A DNA stretch of 12,303 nt from an uncultured Lachnospiraceae bacterium (GTDB lineage Bacteria; Bacillota; Clostridia; Lachnospirales; Lachnospiraceae): NCBI GenBank assembly GCA_910588295.1, contig CAJUQO010000075.1, positions 1 to 12,303 on the forward strand, written 5' to 3'. The notes under the pieces were generated by a model, which saw nothing but the letters and a program-made list of their open reading frames with translations, was not told the origin of the DNA and did no database searches. Below, piece by piece: positions 1-6,696 of the stretch. Positions within the stretch are counted from its first letter, which is position 1, and each line of letters starts with the position of its first letter. Position numbers and translations under genes: made by a program.

Positions 1-38
1 CAGCCCCTCTTATTTTCATTATAGGCTGTGATAACCCT
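1..38 (-). other. In-frame continuation of the SBP gene beyond its TGA stop
   Basis: Read in the same minus-strand frame as the sugar-binding protein, these bases give RVITAYNENKRG without a stop and run off the window. The residues look like the region that normally follows the point where this protein ends. Twelve open codons alone could be chance; the residue pattern is the main argument. A CGA-to-TGA transition would explain the stop. Confidence 0.45.
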
Positions 39-1202
39 TCATGATTCGTTGAAAATATCATATTTGGCGTCATTATACGGCTCCGTGTCATAACAGGCCT
101 CCATCACCGGCAAATCCGTTCCCGCCATCTTGGACATGGCCTCCTGGGTCGTGGTCAGATACTTGATGAGCTGCCAGGCCTCCTCCGGATGCTCCGTGCC
201 GCCTCCCATGGCCAGCTGGAAACCGCCGCTGGTGGATATACGGCCCGCGGATCCCTCGGGAACCAGGTATAATTCGCAGTTAAAATCCGTTTCCGGCATT
301 TGCTCCAGCTCCCAGTTGCCGTACTTGTACATGGCAATATTTCCGCTGGCAAAAGCCTTTCTCGCGTCGTCGCCGGTCATAGTCAGGCTGTCCTTGGGCA
401 TGTAGGGCAGCAGATCCGTCATAAAGGTCAGAAACTGTTTCATTTCCGGCGTATTGATCGTAGCCGTAGCCTTCCCGTCCTCGCCGATCTCGTAGAGCCT
501 GCCGCCGTTGCTCGCCAGATACATACCCTGCTCATAGGTGGGAGAATAGCAGTTCTCACACAGGGGGCTGACATAACCGAAATTGTCATCCACCGTCAGA
601 GCCTCCGCCGCTTTCAGCATTTCTTCCTGGGTGGCGGGTACTTCCACTTGATATTTGTCAAACAGATCCCTGTTGACGGCCAGCACCCTGGTTCCGGTGT
701 TCGCCGGGAGCGCGTAGGTCTCCCCGCCCGACTGTCCCTGCTCCAGCAGGGATGCAAAGAGAATTTCCCCGTAGTCAACGCCGTCCCTGTCGATGTACTC
801 CTGGATTGAGCGGATCACCCCGCCCTGGATATAAGAAAGCGTATCCACATGATTCACAAACATGACGTCATAATCATCATTCGCCTGATGGGCGGCGATA
901 GCGTTTGTGTTCATGGCGGTAAAATCCGTTGCCGCCACCACCTCCACGGTAATGCCCGGATTCGCATCCATAAAGGGCGCCACCGCTTCCTCCACGGCAT
1001 TGCTGCTGGTCTCATAGGTCAGAATGCGGATATTGACCTTCTCCCCGGCGGGCGCCTCCGCCGTCTGCCGTGCTTCCGACTCCGTGCCTGAAGAGGCATC
1101 CGCGGCGCTGCTCTTTGCCGCCTCTTTCTCCGTGCCGCCGCCGCAGGCCGTCAGGCTGCCGATCATCGTCGCCGTAAGCATCATCGCTGTCATTTTCTTC
1201 AT
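39..1202 (-). CDS. ABC transporter extracellular sugar-binding lipoprotein (family 1 SBP), apparently 3'-truncated
   Basis: Predicted membrane-anchored lipoprotein that captures a carbohydrate for an ABC importer. The chosen ATG at 1200-1202 has AGGAGG nine bases upstream and gives a lipoprotein signal: MKK, a hydrophobic stretch, then the lipobox LTAC with Cys20, followed by a Gly/Ser/Ala/Glu-rich linker. A longer frame starting with TTG at 1310 has no ribosome site and would bury the signal peptide. The mature part has the family 1 solute-binding layout: an early IRILTYET strand, a YDVMFVN segment, YALPANTG, then late GGFQLAMGGG and PEEAWQLIKYL. It is 387 residues, somewhat short for the family (usually about 410-450). 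The frame ends with TGA at 39-41 but stays open in the same frame to base 1, encoding RVITAYNENKRG, which resembles the normal C-terminal part of such proteins. A nonsense mutation is therefore likely. The substrate cannot be told. The upstream AraC regulator suggests inducible sugar uptake. The permeases are not in the window. Confidence 0.88.
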   Translation of the reverse strand: MKKMTAMMLTATMIGSLTACGGGTEKEAAKSSAADASSGTESEARQTAEAPAGEKVNIRILTYETSSNAVEEAVAPFMDANPGITVEVVAATDFTAMNTNAIAAHQANDDYDVMFVNHVDTLSYIQGGVIRSIQEYIDRDGVDYGEILFASLLEQGQSGGETYALPANTGTRVLAVNRDLFDKYQVEVPATQEEMLKAAEALTVDDNFGYVSPLCENCYSPTYEQGMYLASNGGRLYEIGEDGKATATINTPEMKQFLTFMTDLLPYMPKDSLTMTGDDARKAFASGNIAMYKYGNWELEQMPETDFNCELYLVPEGSAGRISTSGGFQLAMGGGTEHPEEAWQLIKYLTTTQEAMSKMAGTDLPVMEACYDTEPYNDAKYDIFNES

Positions 1203-1306
1203 GTCACAGTTCCTCCTTTTTGTTCTTTTTATACACTCTCTTAACCTGCCATTTCCGTTTTTCCGGTAAATAGACCATCCCCCTTTCACACTGTCTCGGC
1301 ATTTAC

Positions 1307-1321
1307 GCAAATAGTATTTGC
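1307..1321. promoter_or_regulatory. Perfect 15-bp palindrome, candidate operator
   Basis: GCAAATA-G-TATTTGC is a perfect 7+1+7 inverted repeat. It lies between the candidate promoter and the start of the SBP gene, about 20-30 bases downstream of the predicted transcription start, where a repressor could block elongation. It does not match the CcpA cre consensus. The binding protein is unknown. AraC-type proteins usually prefer direct repeats, so the neighbouring regulator is not an obvious match. Confidence 0.4.
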
Positions 1322-1345
1322 AGTTTTCCGTTCCTTTATGGGCAT

Positions 1346-1377
1346 ATTATATAATTCCTTTCCCGCATCATCATCAA
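1346..1377 (-). promoter_or_regulatory. Candidate sigma-A promoter for the SBP gene
   Basis: On the minus strand a TTGATG box (1372-1377) is followed 18 bases later by TATATA (1348-1353), overlapping a perfect TATAAT (1346-1351, spacing 20). The region is AT-rich and lies between the AraC terminator and the SBP gene. It would leave a 5' leader of about 140 bases containing the 15-bp palindrome. Confidence 0.4.
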
Positions 1378-1421
1378 AAATAATCCGCAGTACTTTTTTA
1401 TACATGCTGCCCGGCAGGCAC

Positions 1422-1450
1422 AAAAAAAACGGCCGGCCATGGCCGAACCG
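1422..1450 (-). terminator. Intrinsic terminator of the AraC-family gene
   Basis: Six bases past the AraC-family stop codon, the minus strand reads CGG-TT-CGGC-CATG-GCCG-G-CCG followed by eight T. This is a GC-rich hairpin (two short stems around an internal loop, CATG tetraloop) followed by a U-tract. It separates the regulator from the SBP gene, which therefore needs its own promoter. Confidence 0.75.
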
Positions 1451-1455
1451 ATTTT

Positions 1456-2343
1456 TCAGTAAATATTGGAAAAACGATGGTTCCTGAAATATGTGGGGGT
1501 ATATCCCGTATACTTTTTAAATACGGAAGCAAAATGGTTGCTGGAGGAAAAATTGAGGAGGTACGCCACTTCCGTAATACTTTTGCGGGTACTCTTTAAA
1601 TAGATCTTGGCCGAGTCAATCTTCAGCGCCAATATATAGCTGTGAGGGGTAATGCCAAGCTGCTCTTTAAACTTGGCCTTGAAGTGGGACGGGGACAGCC
1701 CGCAGGAAGCCGCGATGGCCCCAATGCTCAAGTCCTCCAGCAGATGGGCATGGATATAGCTGAGGGATTCCTGTATATCCTGGCTGTATACATCCTTCGT
1801 CAATTCGACGTCCGAGGTGCAGATGTTACCGGCCACAAACTGCAGAAAATAGCTGTACCCCAGGATCTGCCTGGAGATTTCCCGCGACCCCAGCAGTTCA
1901 AAAGCTTTTATAAGCGCCGGGATATCCTTTTTGTTGGCTTTTTTTATCCGCTGCCGGTAATTCAGAAGCTGCCGGAACATATATTCACTGTGGGGCGGCA
2001 AAAGCCCCAGAAAATTGCGGGAAGAAGACAGGTCAAACTGAAACCAGATAAATTCACATACGTCCTGCAGCACTTCCCCGTTCCCATGATGCTCATAGGG
2101 ATAGGTCATAAAAATATCGTTGCCATACAGCATATAACGTTCTCCGTCCACCACGTACTGCTGCGTCCCGTTCAGCACCACCACAAATTCCATATTGCTG
2201 TGGAAATGGTCGTCCAGCTTATCCCCCACCTCCTGGAAACAGGCATGGCCCATCATGTGGAGGGCCGGGATATGGAGCTGCTCTCTCGTCAATATTTTGT
2301 AATGTTCCGTCCATATGGGCGTATCATCGGGAAGATGGATCAT
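1456..2343 (-). CDS. AraC-family transcriptional regulator
   Basis: Predicted DNA-binding regulator of 295 residues. The N-terminal half (about residues 30-130) looks like an AraC-type cupin sensor, with the HFHSNMEFVVVLNG strand pattern. The C-terminal 100 residues carry the double helix-turn-helix: the first around LSIGAIAASCGLSPSHFKAKF, the second around SITEVAYLLNFSSSNHFASVFKKYTG, ending in the usual GYTPTYFRNH. The ATG at 2341-2343 has AGGAG upstream at workable spacing. It sits upstream of, and on the same strand as, the sugar-binding protein. In Clostridia this arrangement usually means control of nearby carbohydrate uptake or glycoside breakdown; the target and effector here are inference. 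The gene ends at its own terminator. Its promoter would lie in the 145-base divergent gap shared with the peptidase gene, but I see no clean -35/-10 pair there. Confidence 0.92.
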   Translation of the reverse strand: MIHLPDDTPIWTEHYKILTREQLHIPALHMMGHACFQEVGDKLDDHFHSNMEFVVVLNGTQQYVVDGERYMLYGNDIFMTYPYEHHGNGEVLQDVCEFIWFQFDLSSSRNFLGLLPPHSEYMFRQLLNYRQRIKKANKKDIPALIKAFELLGSREISRQILGYSYFLQFVAGNICTSDVELTKDVYSQDIQESLSYIHAHLLEDLSIGAIAASCGLSPSHFKAKFKEQLGITPHSYILALKIDSAKIYLKSTRKSITEVAYLLNFSSSNHFASVFKKYTGYTPTYFRNHRFSNIY

Positions 2344-2424
2344 GGCGCGCCTCTCCTGTCTAATGATTTGTCCATGTTCAGGCTATCATAATCCTGCCGT
2401 TCTTTCAATAGACAGTGTATAAAA

Positions 2425-2482
2425 CCCCCTTTTGCGTCATAGGATATCTACAGCGATACTTTCCCATGATGCAAAAAGGGGG
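2425..2482 (+). promoter_or_regulatory. Long hairpin enclosing the ribosome binding site of the peptidase gene
   Basis: The left arm CCCCCTTTTGCGTCAT (2425-2440) pairs with the right arm ATGATGCAAAAAGGGGG (2466-2482): 16 pairs, one of them a G-U wobble, and one bulged A. The loop is 25 bases. The right arm contains the only plausible Shine-Dalgarno (AAGGGGG) of the gene starting at 2489. If transcribed, the structure would hide the ribosome site. The site could serve as a translational switch, or be a DNA-level inverted repeat with another role. Confidence 0.6.
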
Positions 2483-2488
2483 ATTACT

Positions 2489-3037
2489 ATGCATACCTTT
2501 CAAATACTTGTCAACCGGGAGCATCCACTGCCGTCGGGCTACCGGCCCGCGCAGCTTGTCCGGGTCCGGATCCCCTTCCACGCCGCGCCCAACGACCCCA
2601 AGCGGCAGATGGAAGAACCGGCGGCCCTGGCTGCGGAAAGACTCTTTGCCGCTGCCAGACGCCGCCGGCTGTGCCTGGTGGGGGTCTCCGGCTACCGCTC
2701 CTATATCCGCCAGTTCACCCTGTATCGGGAAAACGGCGCCTCGGGGGAGACGGCGCCCGCCGGGGCCAGCGAGCACCAGACCGGCCTGGCCCTGGACGTA
2801 TCCTGCCCGTCCCTGCACGGCGAGCTGGGTACCGCCTTTGCCGCCACCCCGGAGGGGCGGTGGCTGGCACGGCACGCACCCTTTTACGGCTTCATCCTGC
2901 GCTATCCGAAGGGCAGCGAAGCCGTCACCGGCTATCCCTGGGAACCCTGGCATATCCGCTATGTGGGCGTTCCGCTGGCTCTCCGGCTGTGGATCCGGGG
3001 GCTTACCCTGGAGGAATATTACAACCGGCGCGGCTGA
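2489..3037 (+). CDS. VanY-like D-alanyl-D-alanine carboxypeptidase (peptidase M15 family)
   Basis: Predicted zinc D,D-peptidase that trims the terminal D-Ala from peptidoglycan stem peptides or precursors. The 182-residue protein begins with the family's LVNREHPLP...Y.P..LV pattern. It carries the zinc and catalytic motifs SEHQTGLALDV (His and Asp ligands) and EPWHIRYVG (catalytic Glu and third zinc ligand His), plus the GVSGYRS segment. The start at 2489 is chosen for AAGGGGG upstream; longer in-frame starts lie upstream of or inside the hairpin and lack a ribosome site. No signal peptide or membrane anchor is visible, unlike typical VanY, so the product may act in the cytosol like VanX or VanXY enzymes. 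This is inference. It is the only clear plus-strand gene here. It diverges from the AraC gene and converges on spoVT with a 62-base gap. Confidence 0.88.
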   Translation: MHTFQILVNREHPLPSGYRPAQLVRVRIPFHAAPNDPKRQMEEPAALAAERLFAAARRRRLCLVGVSGYRSYIRQFTLYRENGASGETAPAGASEHQTGLALDVSCPSLHGELGTAFAATPEGRWLARHAPFYGFILRYPKGSEAVTGYPWEPWHIRYVGVPLALRLWIRGLTLEEYYNRRG

Positions 3038-3066
3038 ACCGTCTGCCACGAAAAGCCCGCTGTCGG

Positions 3067-3132
3067 CTGCTCCGTCTGTCTGCCCGAGAAACCAGCCTCC
3101 TACTGCTCCATCTGTCTGCCCAGAAAACCGGC
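3067..3132. repeat. Imperfect direct repeat duplicating the 3' tail of the SpoVT-like gene
   Basis: Two 30-base units (3067-3096 and 3103-3132), 36 bases apart, differ at five positions. The right unit encodes the protein's last ten residues, AGFLGRQMEQ. The left unit, just past the stop, would encode AGFSGRQTEQ in the same frame. It looks like an old tandem duplication of the gene end, after which the stop codon at 3100-3102 left the outer copy non-coding. Confidence 0.75.
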
Positions 3133-3648
3133 CGCCACGGAGGCGATCTTCTGTTCCAGCTCGCCCACCGCTTCCCGGGCCGCCCGGTTCATGATCGCCA
3201 CGGCGCCGATCACGTCCCCGGCACTGATGATGGGCTGGATGACCTGGGAATTGTAACCCTGGGCATCCTCCTTCGTGATCCGGATGAAACCGTTGTCGCC
3301 CTCCTCCGCCACCCGGGTCTCCCGGTTCTCCATCAGCTCCTCCAGCTCATTGCTGATAGATTTACTCAGATACTCCTTCTGGGCCTGGGGACTGGCGGCC
3401 ACAATCTGGTCATGATCCGACACGCACACCAGATGTCCGGTGATCTGGGCGATCGTATCCGCAAACTCCTTGGCATAGGCGCTGAGTTCGCCGATGGGCG
3501 AATACTTTTTCAGCACGATCTCTCCGTCTCCCCTGGTAAAGATCTCCATCGGCTCCCCCTCCCTGAGCCGGAGTGTGCGGCGTATCTCCTTGGGAACCAC
3601 CACGCGCCCCAGATCATCAATCCTTCGTACTATTCCGGTAGCTTTCAT
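3100..3648 (-). CDS. spoVT: Stage V sporulation protein T-like regulator (AbrB domain plus GAF domain)
   Basis: Predicted DNA-binding regulator of 182 residues. The N-terminal SpoVT/AbrB swapped-hairpin domain covers about residues 1-50, beginning MKATGIVRRIDDLGRVVVP and continuing with KEIRRTLRLREG and IFTRGDGEIVLKKYSPIGEL. This is very close to the classical SpoVT signature. The rest (about 55-180) matches the GAF-like sensing domain. In spore formers SpoVT adjusts forespore sigma-G genes late in sporulation. The start at 3648 is chosen because GGAGG lies eight bases upstream and the conserved MKATG begins there; an ATG five codons earlier is less likely. The gene stands alone. Its 3' end is duplicated downstream. 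A paralogue with a different role in the same organism cannot be excluded. Confidence 0.9.
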   Translation of the reverse strand: MKATGIVRRIDDLGRVVVPKEIRRTLRLREGEPMEIFTRGDGEIVLKKYSPIGELSAYAKEFADTIAQITGHLVCVSDHDQIVAASPQAQKEYLSKSISNELEELMENRETRVAEEGDNGFIRITKEDAQGYNSQVIQPIISAGDVIGAVAIMNRAAREAVGELEQKIASVAAGFLGRQMEQ

Positions 3649-3705
3649 ACTACATCCCTCCATTTATCATTCCTGGTATCGCTCACAATTCATGTGTTGC
3701 TACAC

Positions 3706-3734
3706 TAGTATTTGTAAATAAAGGAACTTTATAC
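3706..3734 (-). promoter_or_regulatory. Candidate forespore (sigma-G-like) promoter upstream of spoVT
   Basis: The minus strand shows GTATA (3730-3734), a 17-base spacer and AATACTA (3706-3712), close to the sigma-G pattern of a GCATA-like -35 and CATACTA-like -10. It lies about 58 bases upstream of the spoVT start. Sigma-G control of spoVT is known in Bacillus. The match here is short and could be chance in AT-rich sequence. Confidence 0.35.
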
Positions 3735-3757
3735 ATAGCTAATTCGTTCAGAGATTT

Positions 3758-4573
3758 TTACTTTAACCGCATATTTCGCTTTATAAGATCCGCCAGCCTC
3801 TCGATCTGCACGGTGGCCTTTTTCGGCCGGAAGCCCTTGACCCGCTCCAGGGCCCTGCGCTGGCCCCGGCTCATGCCGCCGAGCATACGTTCCAGCCGGT
3901 CCGCCGTGGCCAGCTCCCTGGCCTCGGTAATACGCTCCTCCACACTTTGCTTTGTCCCCTGAATCGTACCTGCCAGCTTTTCCTGAAAAGCCCCCACAAA
4001 GACTTCCATCTGGCGGTTGACGCTCTCTTCCACGGCGGCCACATTCTCCTCCAGCCCGGTGAGGGCAGACACCGTCAGCGTAGCGTCGGCAGCCATATAC
4101 GCCATGAGAATCAGAGAAACCAGTTCCATGGCCGGTCCGGTCAGCCCCGCCGTCATCCGATGCACCACGGGATAGACCAGATACACCACCACCAGCCCGG
4201 CCACGCCAAAAGCTAGGGACGCAGGAAGACAGACCCGGCCGTTAATGTTCAAAGGCGAATCGCTGTAATCCCACCAGTAGGCGTGGAACATCTTCTCCAA
4301 AAGCCAGGAAGTGGAATATTCCAGCACCACGCTGCCCAAAACCGCAATTACAAATATCTGCCACCAGGCGGGGTCTCCTCCTCCCTCCCATCGCAGATGC
4401 TCATATACTGCCGAAATACCCAGGGCTCCCACGCCGTAAATCGGACACATGGGGCCATACAGGAACCCGCGGTTCGCCCATTTCCCGCTCTTCACCGTGC
4501 AGTACAGGGTCTCATAGAGCCAGCCCATACAGCTGTAGACCACGAACCAGACAAAAAACCGGCTCACCCACAT
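3758..4573 (-). CDS. CmpB-type multi-pass membrane protein (putative ABC transporter permease family)
   Basis: Integral membrane protein of 271 residues. About five hydrophobic segments are visible: roughly residues 5-24, 40-58, 70-92, 117-138 and 150-170. The family's hallmark stretches are present: GWLYETLY, RGFLYGPMCPIYGVGAL and YWWDYSDSPLNINGRVCL. These match the family databases call putative ABC-transporter type IV (CmpB); its true function is unknown, and no ATPase partner is present here. Residues 171-271 form a charged, likely helical cytoplasmic tail ending in a basic KKATVQIERLADLIKRNMRLK-like segment. The ATG at 4571-4573 has AAGGGGG upstream and lies inside the last codons of the HD-protein gene (10-base overlap), so the two are probably translationally coupled. 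Confidence 0.82.
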   Translation of the reverse strand: MWVSRFFVWFVVYSCMGWLYETLYCTVKSGKWANRGFLYGPMCPIYGVGALGISAVYEHLRWEGGGDPAWWQIFVIAVLGSVVLEYSTSWLLEKMFHAYWWDYSDSPLNINGRVCLPASLAFGVAGLVVVYLVYPVVHRMTAGLTGPAMELVSLILMAYMAADATLTVSALTGLEENVAAVEESVNRQMEVFVGAFQEKLAGTIQGTKQSVEERITEARELATADRLERMLGGMSRGQRRALERVKGFRPKKATVQIERLADLIKRNMRLK

Positions 4574-5049
4574 ATCCGCACCCCCTTGCCGCCCCGTCCC
4601 AGGAACGTCTCCAGCAGCGAACAGTATTTATCCGCCGCGCAGACGATCAGGGCCTCCCGGCTTCTTGGCATATGGCGCAGGGTCAGGGGCCACATATGGC
4701 AGCGGATGATCTCCGCCTCTTTTTTTCCTATCTTAAAATACCGTCTGGCGTTTGCACAGGCCTGCCCGGGATGGGAAAAACCGTGGAGCCTGTGGGACGG
4801 ATCCTTGTCGTGCCAATCATACAGATAGAAATCATGCAGAAAAGCGCCTCTGACCAAAGCCCTCTCGTCCACGCGGATCCTCAGCCGCCTGCTCAGCCAG
4901 TAGCTCACCCTGACCACGTTACGGCAATGGTCGTAGGTGGATATGGTTCCGTGCTGAACATATTTTTTCATCCGCAGGGCCTCACGGCTCTCAATGCAGT
5001 CCTTTAACAATTCTCTCAATCTTTCCCGTTCTGACGACGCTAAACGCAT
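4564..5049 (-). CDS. HD-domain phosphohydrolase-like protein
   Basis: Predicted metal-dependent HD-superfamily protein of 161 residues. The metal-ligand pattern is visible in order: His41 (STYDHC), His72-Asp73 (GAFLHDFYLYDWHD), further histidines at 93 (GFSHPG) and 118 (CHMWP), and Asp140 (CAADKYCSLLE). The substrate is unknown; related proteins hydrolyse phosphate esters or nucleotides. The ATG at 5047-5049 has AGGAG seven to eight bases upstream. A longer frame reaching 5205 begins with TTG, lacks a ribosome site and encodes atypical sequence, so it was rejected. The gene overlaps the following CmpB-type gene by 10 bases, which suggests a shared function at the membrane. A likely promoter sits 65-95 bases upstream. 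Confidence 0.82.
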   Translation of the reverse strand: MRLASSERERLRELLKDCIESREALRMKKYVQHGTISTYDHCRNVVRVSYWLSRRLRIRVDERALVRGAFLHDFYLYDWHDKDPSHRLHGFSHPGQACANARRYFKIGKKEAEIIRCHMWPLTLRHMPRSREALIVCAADKYCSLLETFLGRGGKGVRICG

Positions 5050-5115
5050 GGTAAATCTCCTATATAATCTGCCATCGGCCTCCATATGGCATACAGGCCT
5101 TTTATTTTTCAGGAT

Positions 5116-5144
5116 AATATATGCCCTGCCTCCATACAAGTAAA
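5116..5144 (-). promoter_or_regulatory. Candidate sigma-A promoter for the HD-protein/CmpB pair
   Basis: On the minus strand TTTACT (5139-5144) is followed after exactly 17 bases by TATATT (5116-5121). This places the transcription start about 60 bases before the HD-protein ATG. It lies in the AT-rich gap at the edge of the CRISPR island. No clear terminator for the upstream SLATT gene was seen in this gap (5050-5274), so read-through is possible. Confidence 0.45.
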
Positions 5145-5274
5145 GATTTATGAAAATTTGATTAACTGGCAAAAAATCCAGAGAGCAGATCCTGTCTAGC
5201 GCCAAATTCGTCCGATATGAGCAAGATTAGCCGTCAAACAAATGGTTGCTACAGAATGAGCATCTCTTTGTACG

Positions 5275-5802
5275 CTATTCCCAAAGATTTAATTCCTCAT
5301 CCGTATAGCTTTCTTCTCCACTCTTTATACCTATTTGAGCTTTCTTATAATCATTCTGACTCGTAGAAAATTGAGAACCTATTTCATTTGCCCGACTTAG
5401 TTCATTACGGACTTCTTCAGTTTTTTCTACAATCTCCTGATTTGACAGCACTCCATCTTTTATAAAGTTCAATATCAAGTTGATTTTTTTGCTAATTCCC
5501 AAATACATATCTGCTGCTTTTTGGTTGCCCTGCGCCTGATTTTCAAAATCAAATATTTTTTGCACACTGGCTAAAATGGCGGCCATAATGGCAAAGAGCA
5601 GCGCAACTAGCTCCGCCGCTATACTTCCTTGCTCAATAAGCCCCGCAAATAAAGTTGTTCCAGTAATGGTATTTAAAATTATCTGGGCGAATGATATCCA
5701 TTTACAATATTTACGCTTTCTATCCGCAGCATTATAATGTTTCTTCTTTTCGTAAATGGCATCTGTTTTAAACTGTTTTAATTGCTTAATTACGTTGTCC
5801 AT
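5275..5802 (-). CDS. SLATT-domain two-transmembrane protein, candidate type III CRISPR effector
   Basis: Small membrane protein of 175 residues. The layout is a charged N-terminal helix (residues 1-35), a first hydrophobic segment (about 36-56, ISFAQIILNTITG), a short linker, a second segment (about 63-84, ELVALLFAIMAAILASVQ), then a helical tail with the FENQAQGNQKAADMYLGISKKI pattern. This matches the SLATT family: two-helix membrane effectors predicted to form pores and often paired with nucleotide-second-messenger defence systems. It has no CARF or SAVED domain. It follows cmr6 on the same strand after about 100 bases. The ATG at 5800-5802 has GAGAGGG five bases upstream; an upstream ATG (5850) and a TTG (5880) have poor ribosome sites. 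Its position suggests it is the output arm of the neighbouring Cas10 cyclase, perhaps membrane damage or growth arrest on infection. That role is inference. Independent cargo is possible. Confidence 0.75.
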   Translation of the reverse strand: MDNVIKQLKQFKTDAIYEKKKHYNAADRKRKYCKWISFAQIILNTITGTTLFAGLIEQGSIAAELVALLFAIMAAILASVQKIFDFENQAQGNQKAADMYLGISKKINLILNFIKDGVLSNQEIVEKTEEVRNELSRANEIGSQFSTSQNDYKKAQIGIKSGEESYTDEELNLWE

Positions 5803-5904
5803 TTTTGCCCTCTCTATTACGCTTTCGTTATTCCAGATAAGCAAATTCATCTTTTGCAAAAACACCTTATAAACTTTCAAGGATGGCTAAACCTATACAT
5901 CCCT

Positions 5905-6693
5905 TTATTCCAACACACCATAACCCAGGTTTGTTTTTGCCCCAATCCCCAAATCTTCGAGTATGCATTTAAAAATTATTAATATATCCCTTCTATGAAT
6001 ACATTTTCCTTCAGATAAGCGGATTGCATGCAGCCGAAAGACAAAATGGAATTTCACTCCGGGACATATCCGAAGAAAAGTAATGGGATTTGGCTCCTTC
6101 AATCCATCCTTTGTATGGGGCGCAATGGTATCCAGGGCAAGCAGCGGCATACCTCCCCTATTATTACCTATGATCGCATCATAAAATATGAATCTGTCTT
6201 TTGCGCTTTCCCCCTCAAATATTTTCCCTTCTAACTCCCTGATTTCGCCAGCTGAAAGTTCTATATGTAATACATCTTTTATAACTTCCTGAATGTAATC
6301 CTCCTGCTTAAATCCAAAGCGTAAAATACCCTTCAAAGAACTGCCCGGAAGATAGGGGAGCCCCGTCACATAATCAAAAGTGAACCCCATGCCGATCTCG
6401 CCTTTCCCCTTTACCCCATGTTCGTGTCCGGTACCGATTAAAATCCCCGGATAGGATGACTGCAGATAAAACACAGAAAGCGCGCCGTCACATTTATCCA
6501 GTTTTTTCATGGAACCATCTGTATCCCAGGCTATTCTTAAGATGTCCCTGTTTAACTGTTTATATTTTTTTGCCTCCCAATCCTTTTCTTCATCTCTTTC
6601 ACTATGGGAATTCGCCTCTCTTTTCCTTATGATTGCGGGAAGCTCTTTGTAATATTCAACGTAAAAAGCATACTGAAGATTCTTTGATTTCAT
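5905..6693 (-). CDS. cmr6: Type III-B CRISPR RAMP protein Cmr6
   Basis: Cas7-group RAMP subunit (262 residues) that caps the Cmr backbone near the 3' end of the crRNA. The RAMP signature GSSLKGILR is at residues 117-125, preceded by GLPYLP. The C-terminal glycine-rich loop is GIGAKTNLGYG near residues 249-259, as in Cmr6 proteins. The N-terminal 60 residues are charged and helical. It is the last cmr gene, three bases after the cmr5 stop, with GGAG six bases before the ATG. It depends on the rest of the complex and has no catalytic role of its own in known systems. Confidence 0.93.
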   Translation of the reverse strand: MKSKNLQYAFYVEYYKELPAIIRKREANSHSERDEEKDWEAKKYKQLNRDILRIAWDTDGSMKKLDKCDGALSVFYLQSSYPGILIGTGHEHGVKGKGEIGMGFTFDYVTGLPYLPGSSLKGILRFGFKQEDYIQEVIKDVLHIELSAGEIRELEGKIFEGESAKDRFIFYDAIIGNNRGGMPLLALDTIAPHTKDGLKEPNPITFLRICPGVKFHFVFRLHAIRLSEGKCIHRRDILIIFKCILEDLGIGAKTNLGYGVLE

Positions 6694-6696
6694 ATC

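Noticed and set aside
1203..1310. N-terminal extension of the sugar-binding protein from a TTG at 1310
   Set aside because: No ribosome site, non-family sequence, and it would bury the lipoprotein signal that starts at 1202.
2405..3049. Minus-strand open frame across the peptidase gene, and overlapping plus-strand frames
   Set aside because: GC-rich shadow frames rich in Pro, Gly and Arg without domains; the M15 motifs fix the real frame.
5050..5205. Extended start of the HD protein at 5205
   Set aside because: TTG start without a ribosome site; the added residues look non-coding and the promoter candidate lies inside them.
5206..5274. Terminator after the SLATT gene
   Set aside because: No GC-rich hairpin with a T-tract is visible in this gap.
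5803..5880. Longer start for the SLATT protein (TTG 5880 or ATG 5850)
   Set aside because: Both have poor ribosome sites, while the ATG at 5802 has GAGAGGG at good spacing. The 5850 start is not fully excluded.
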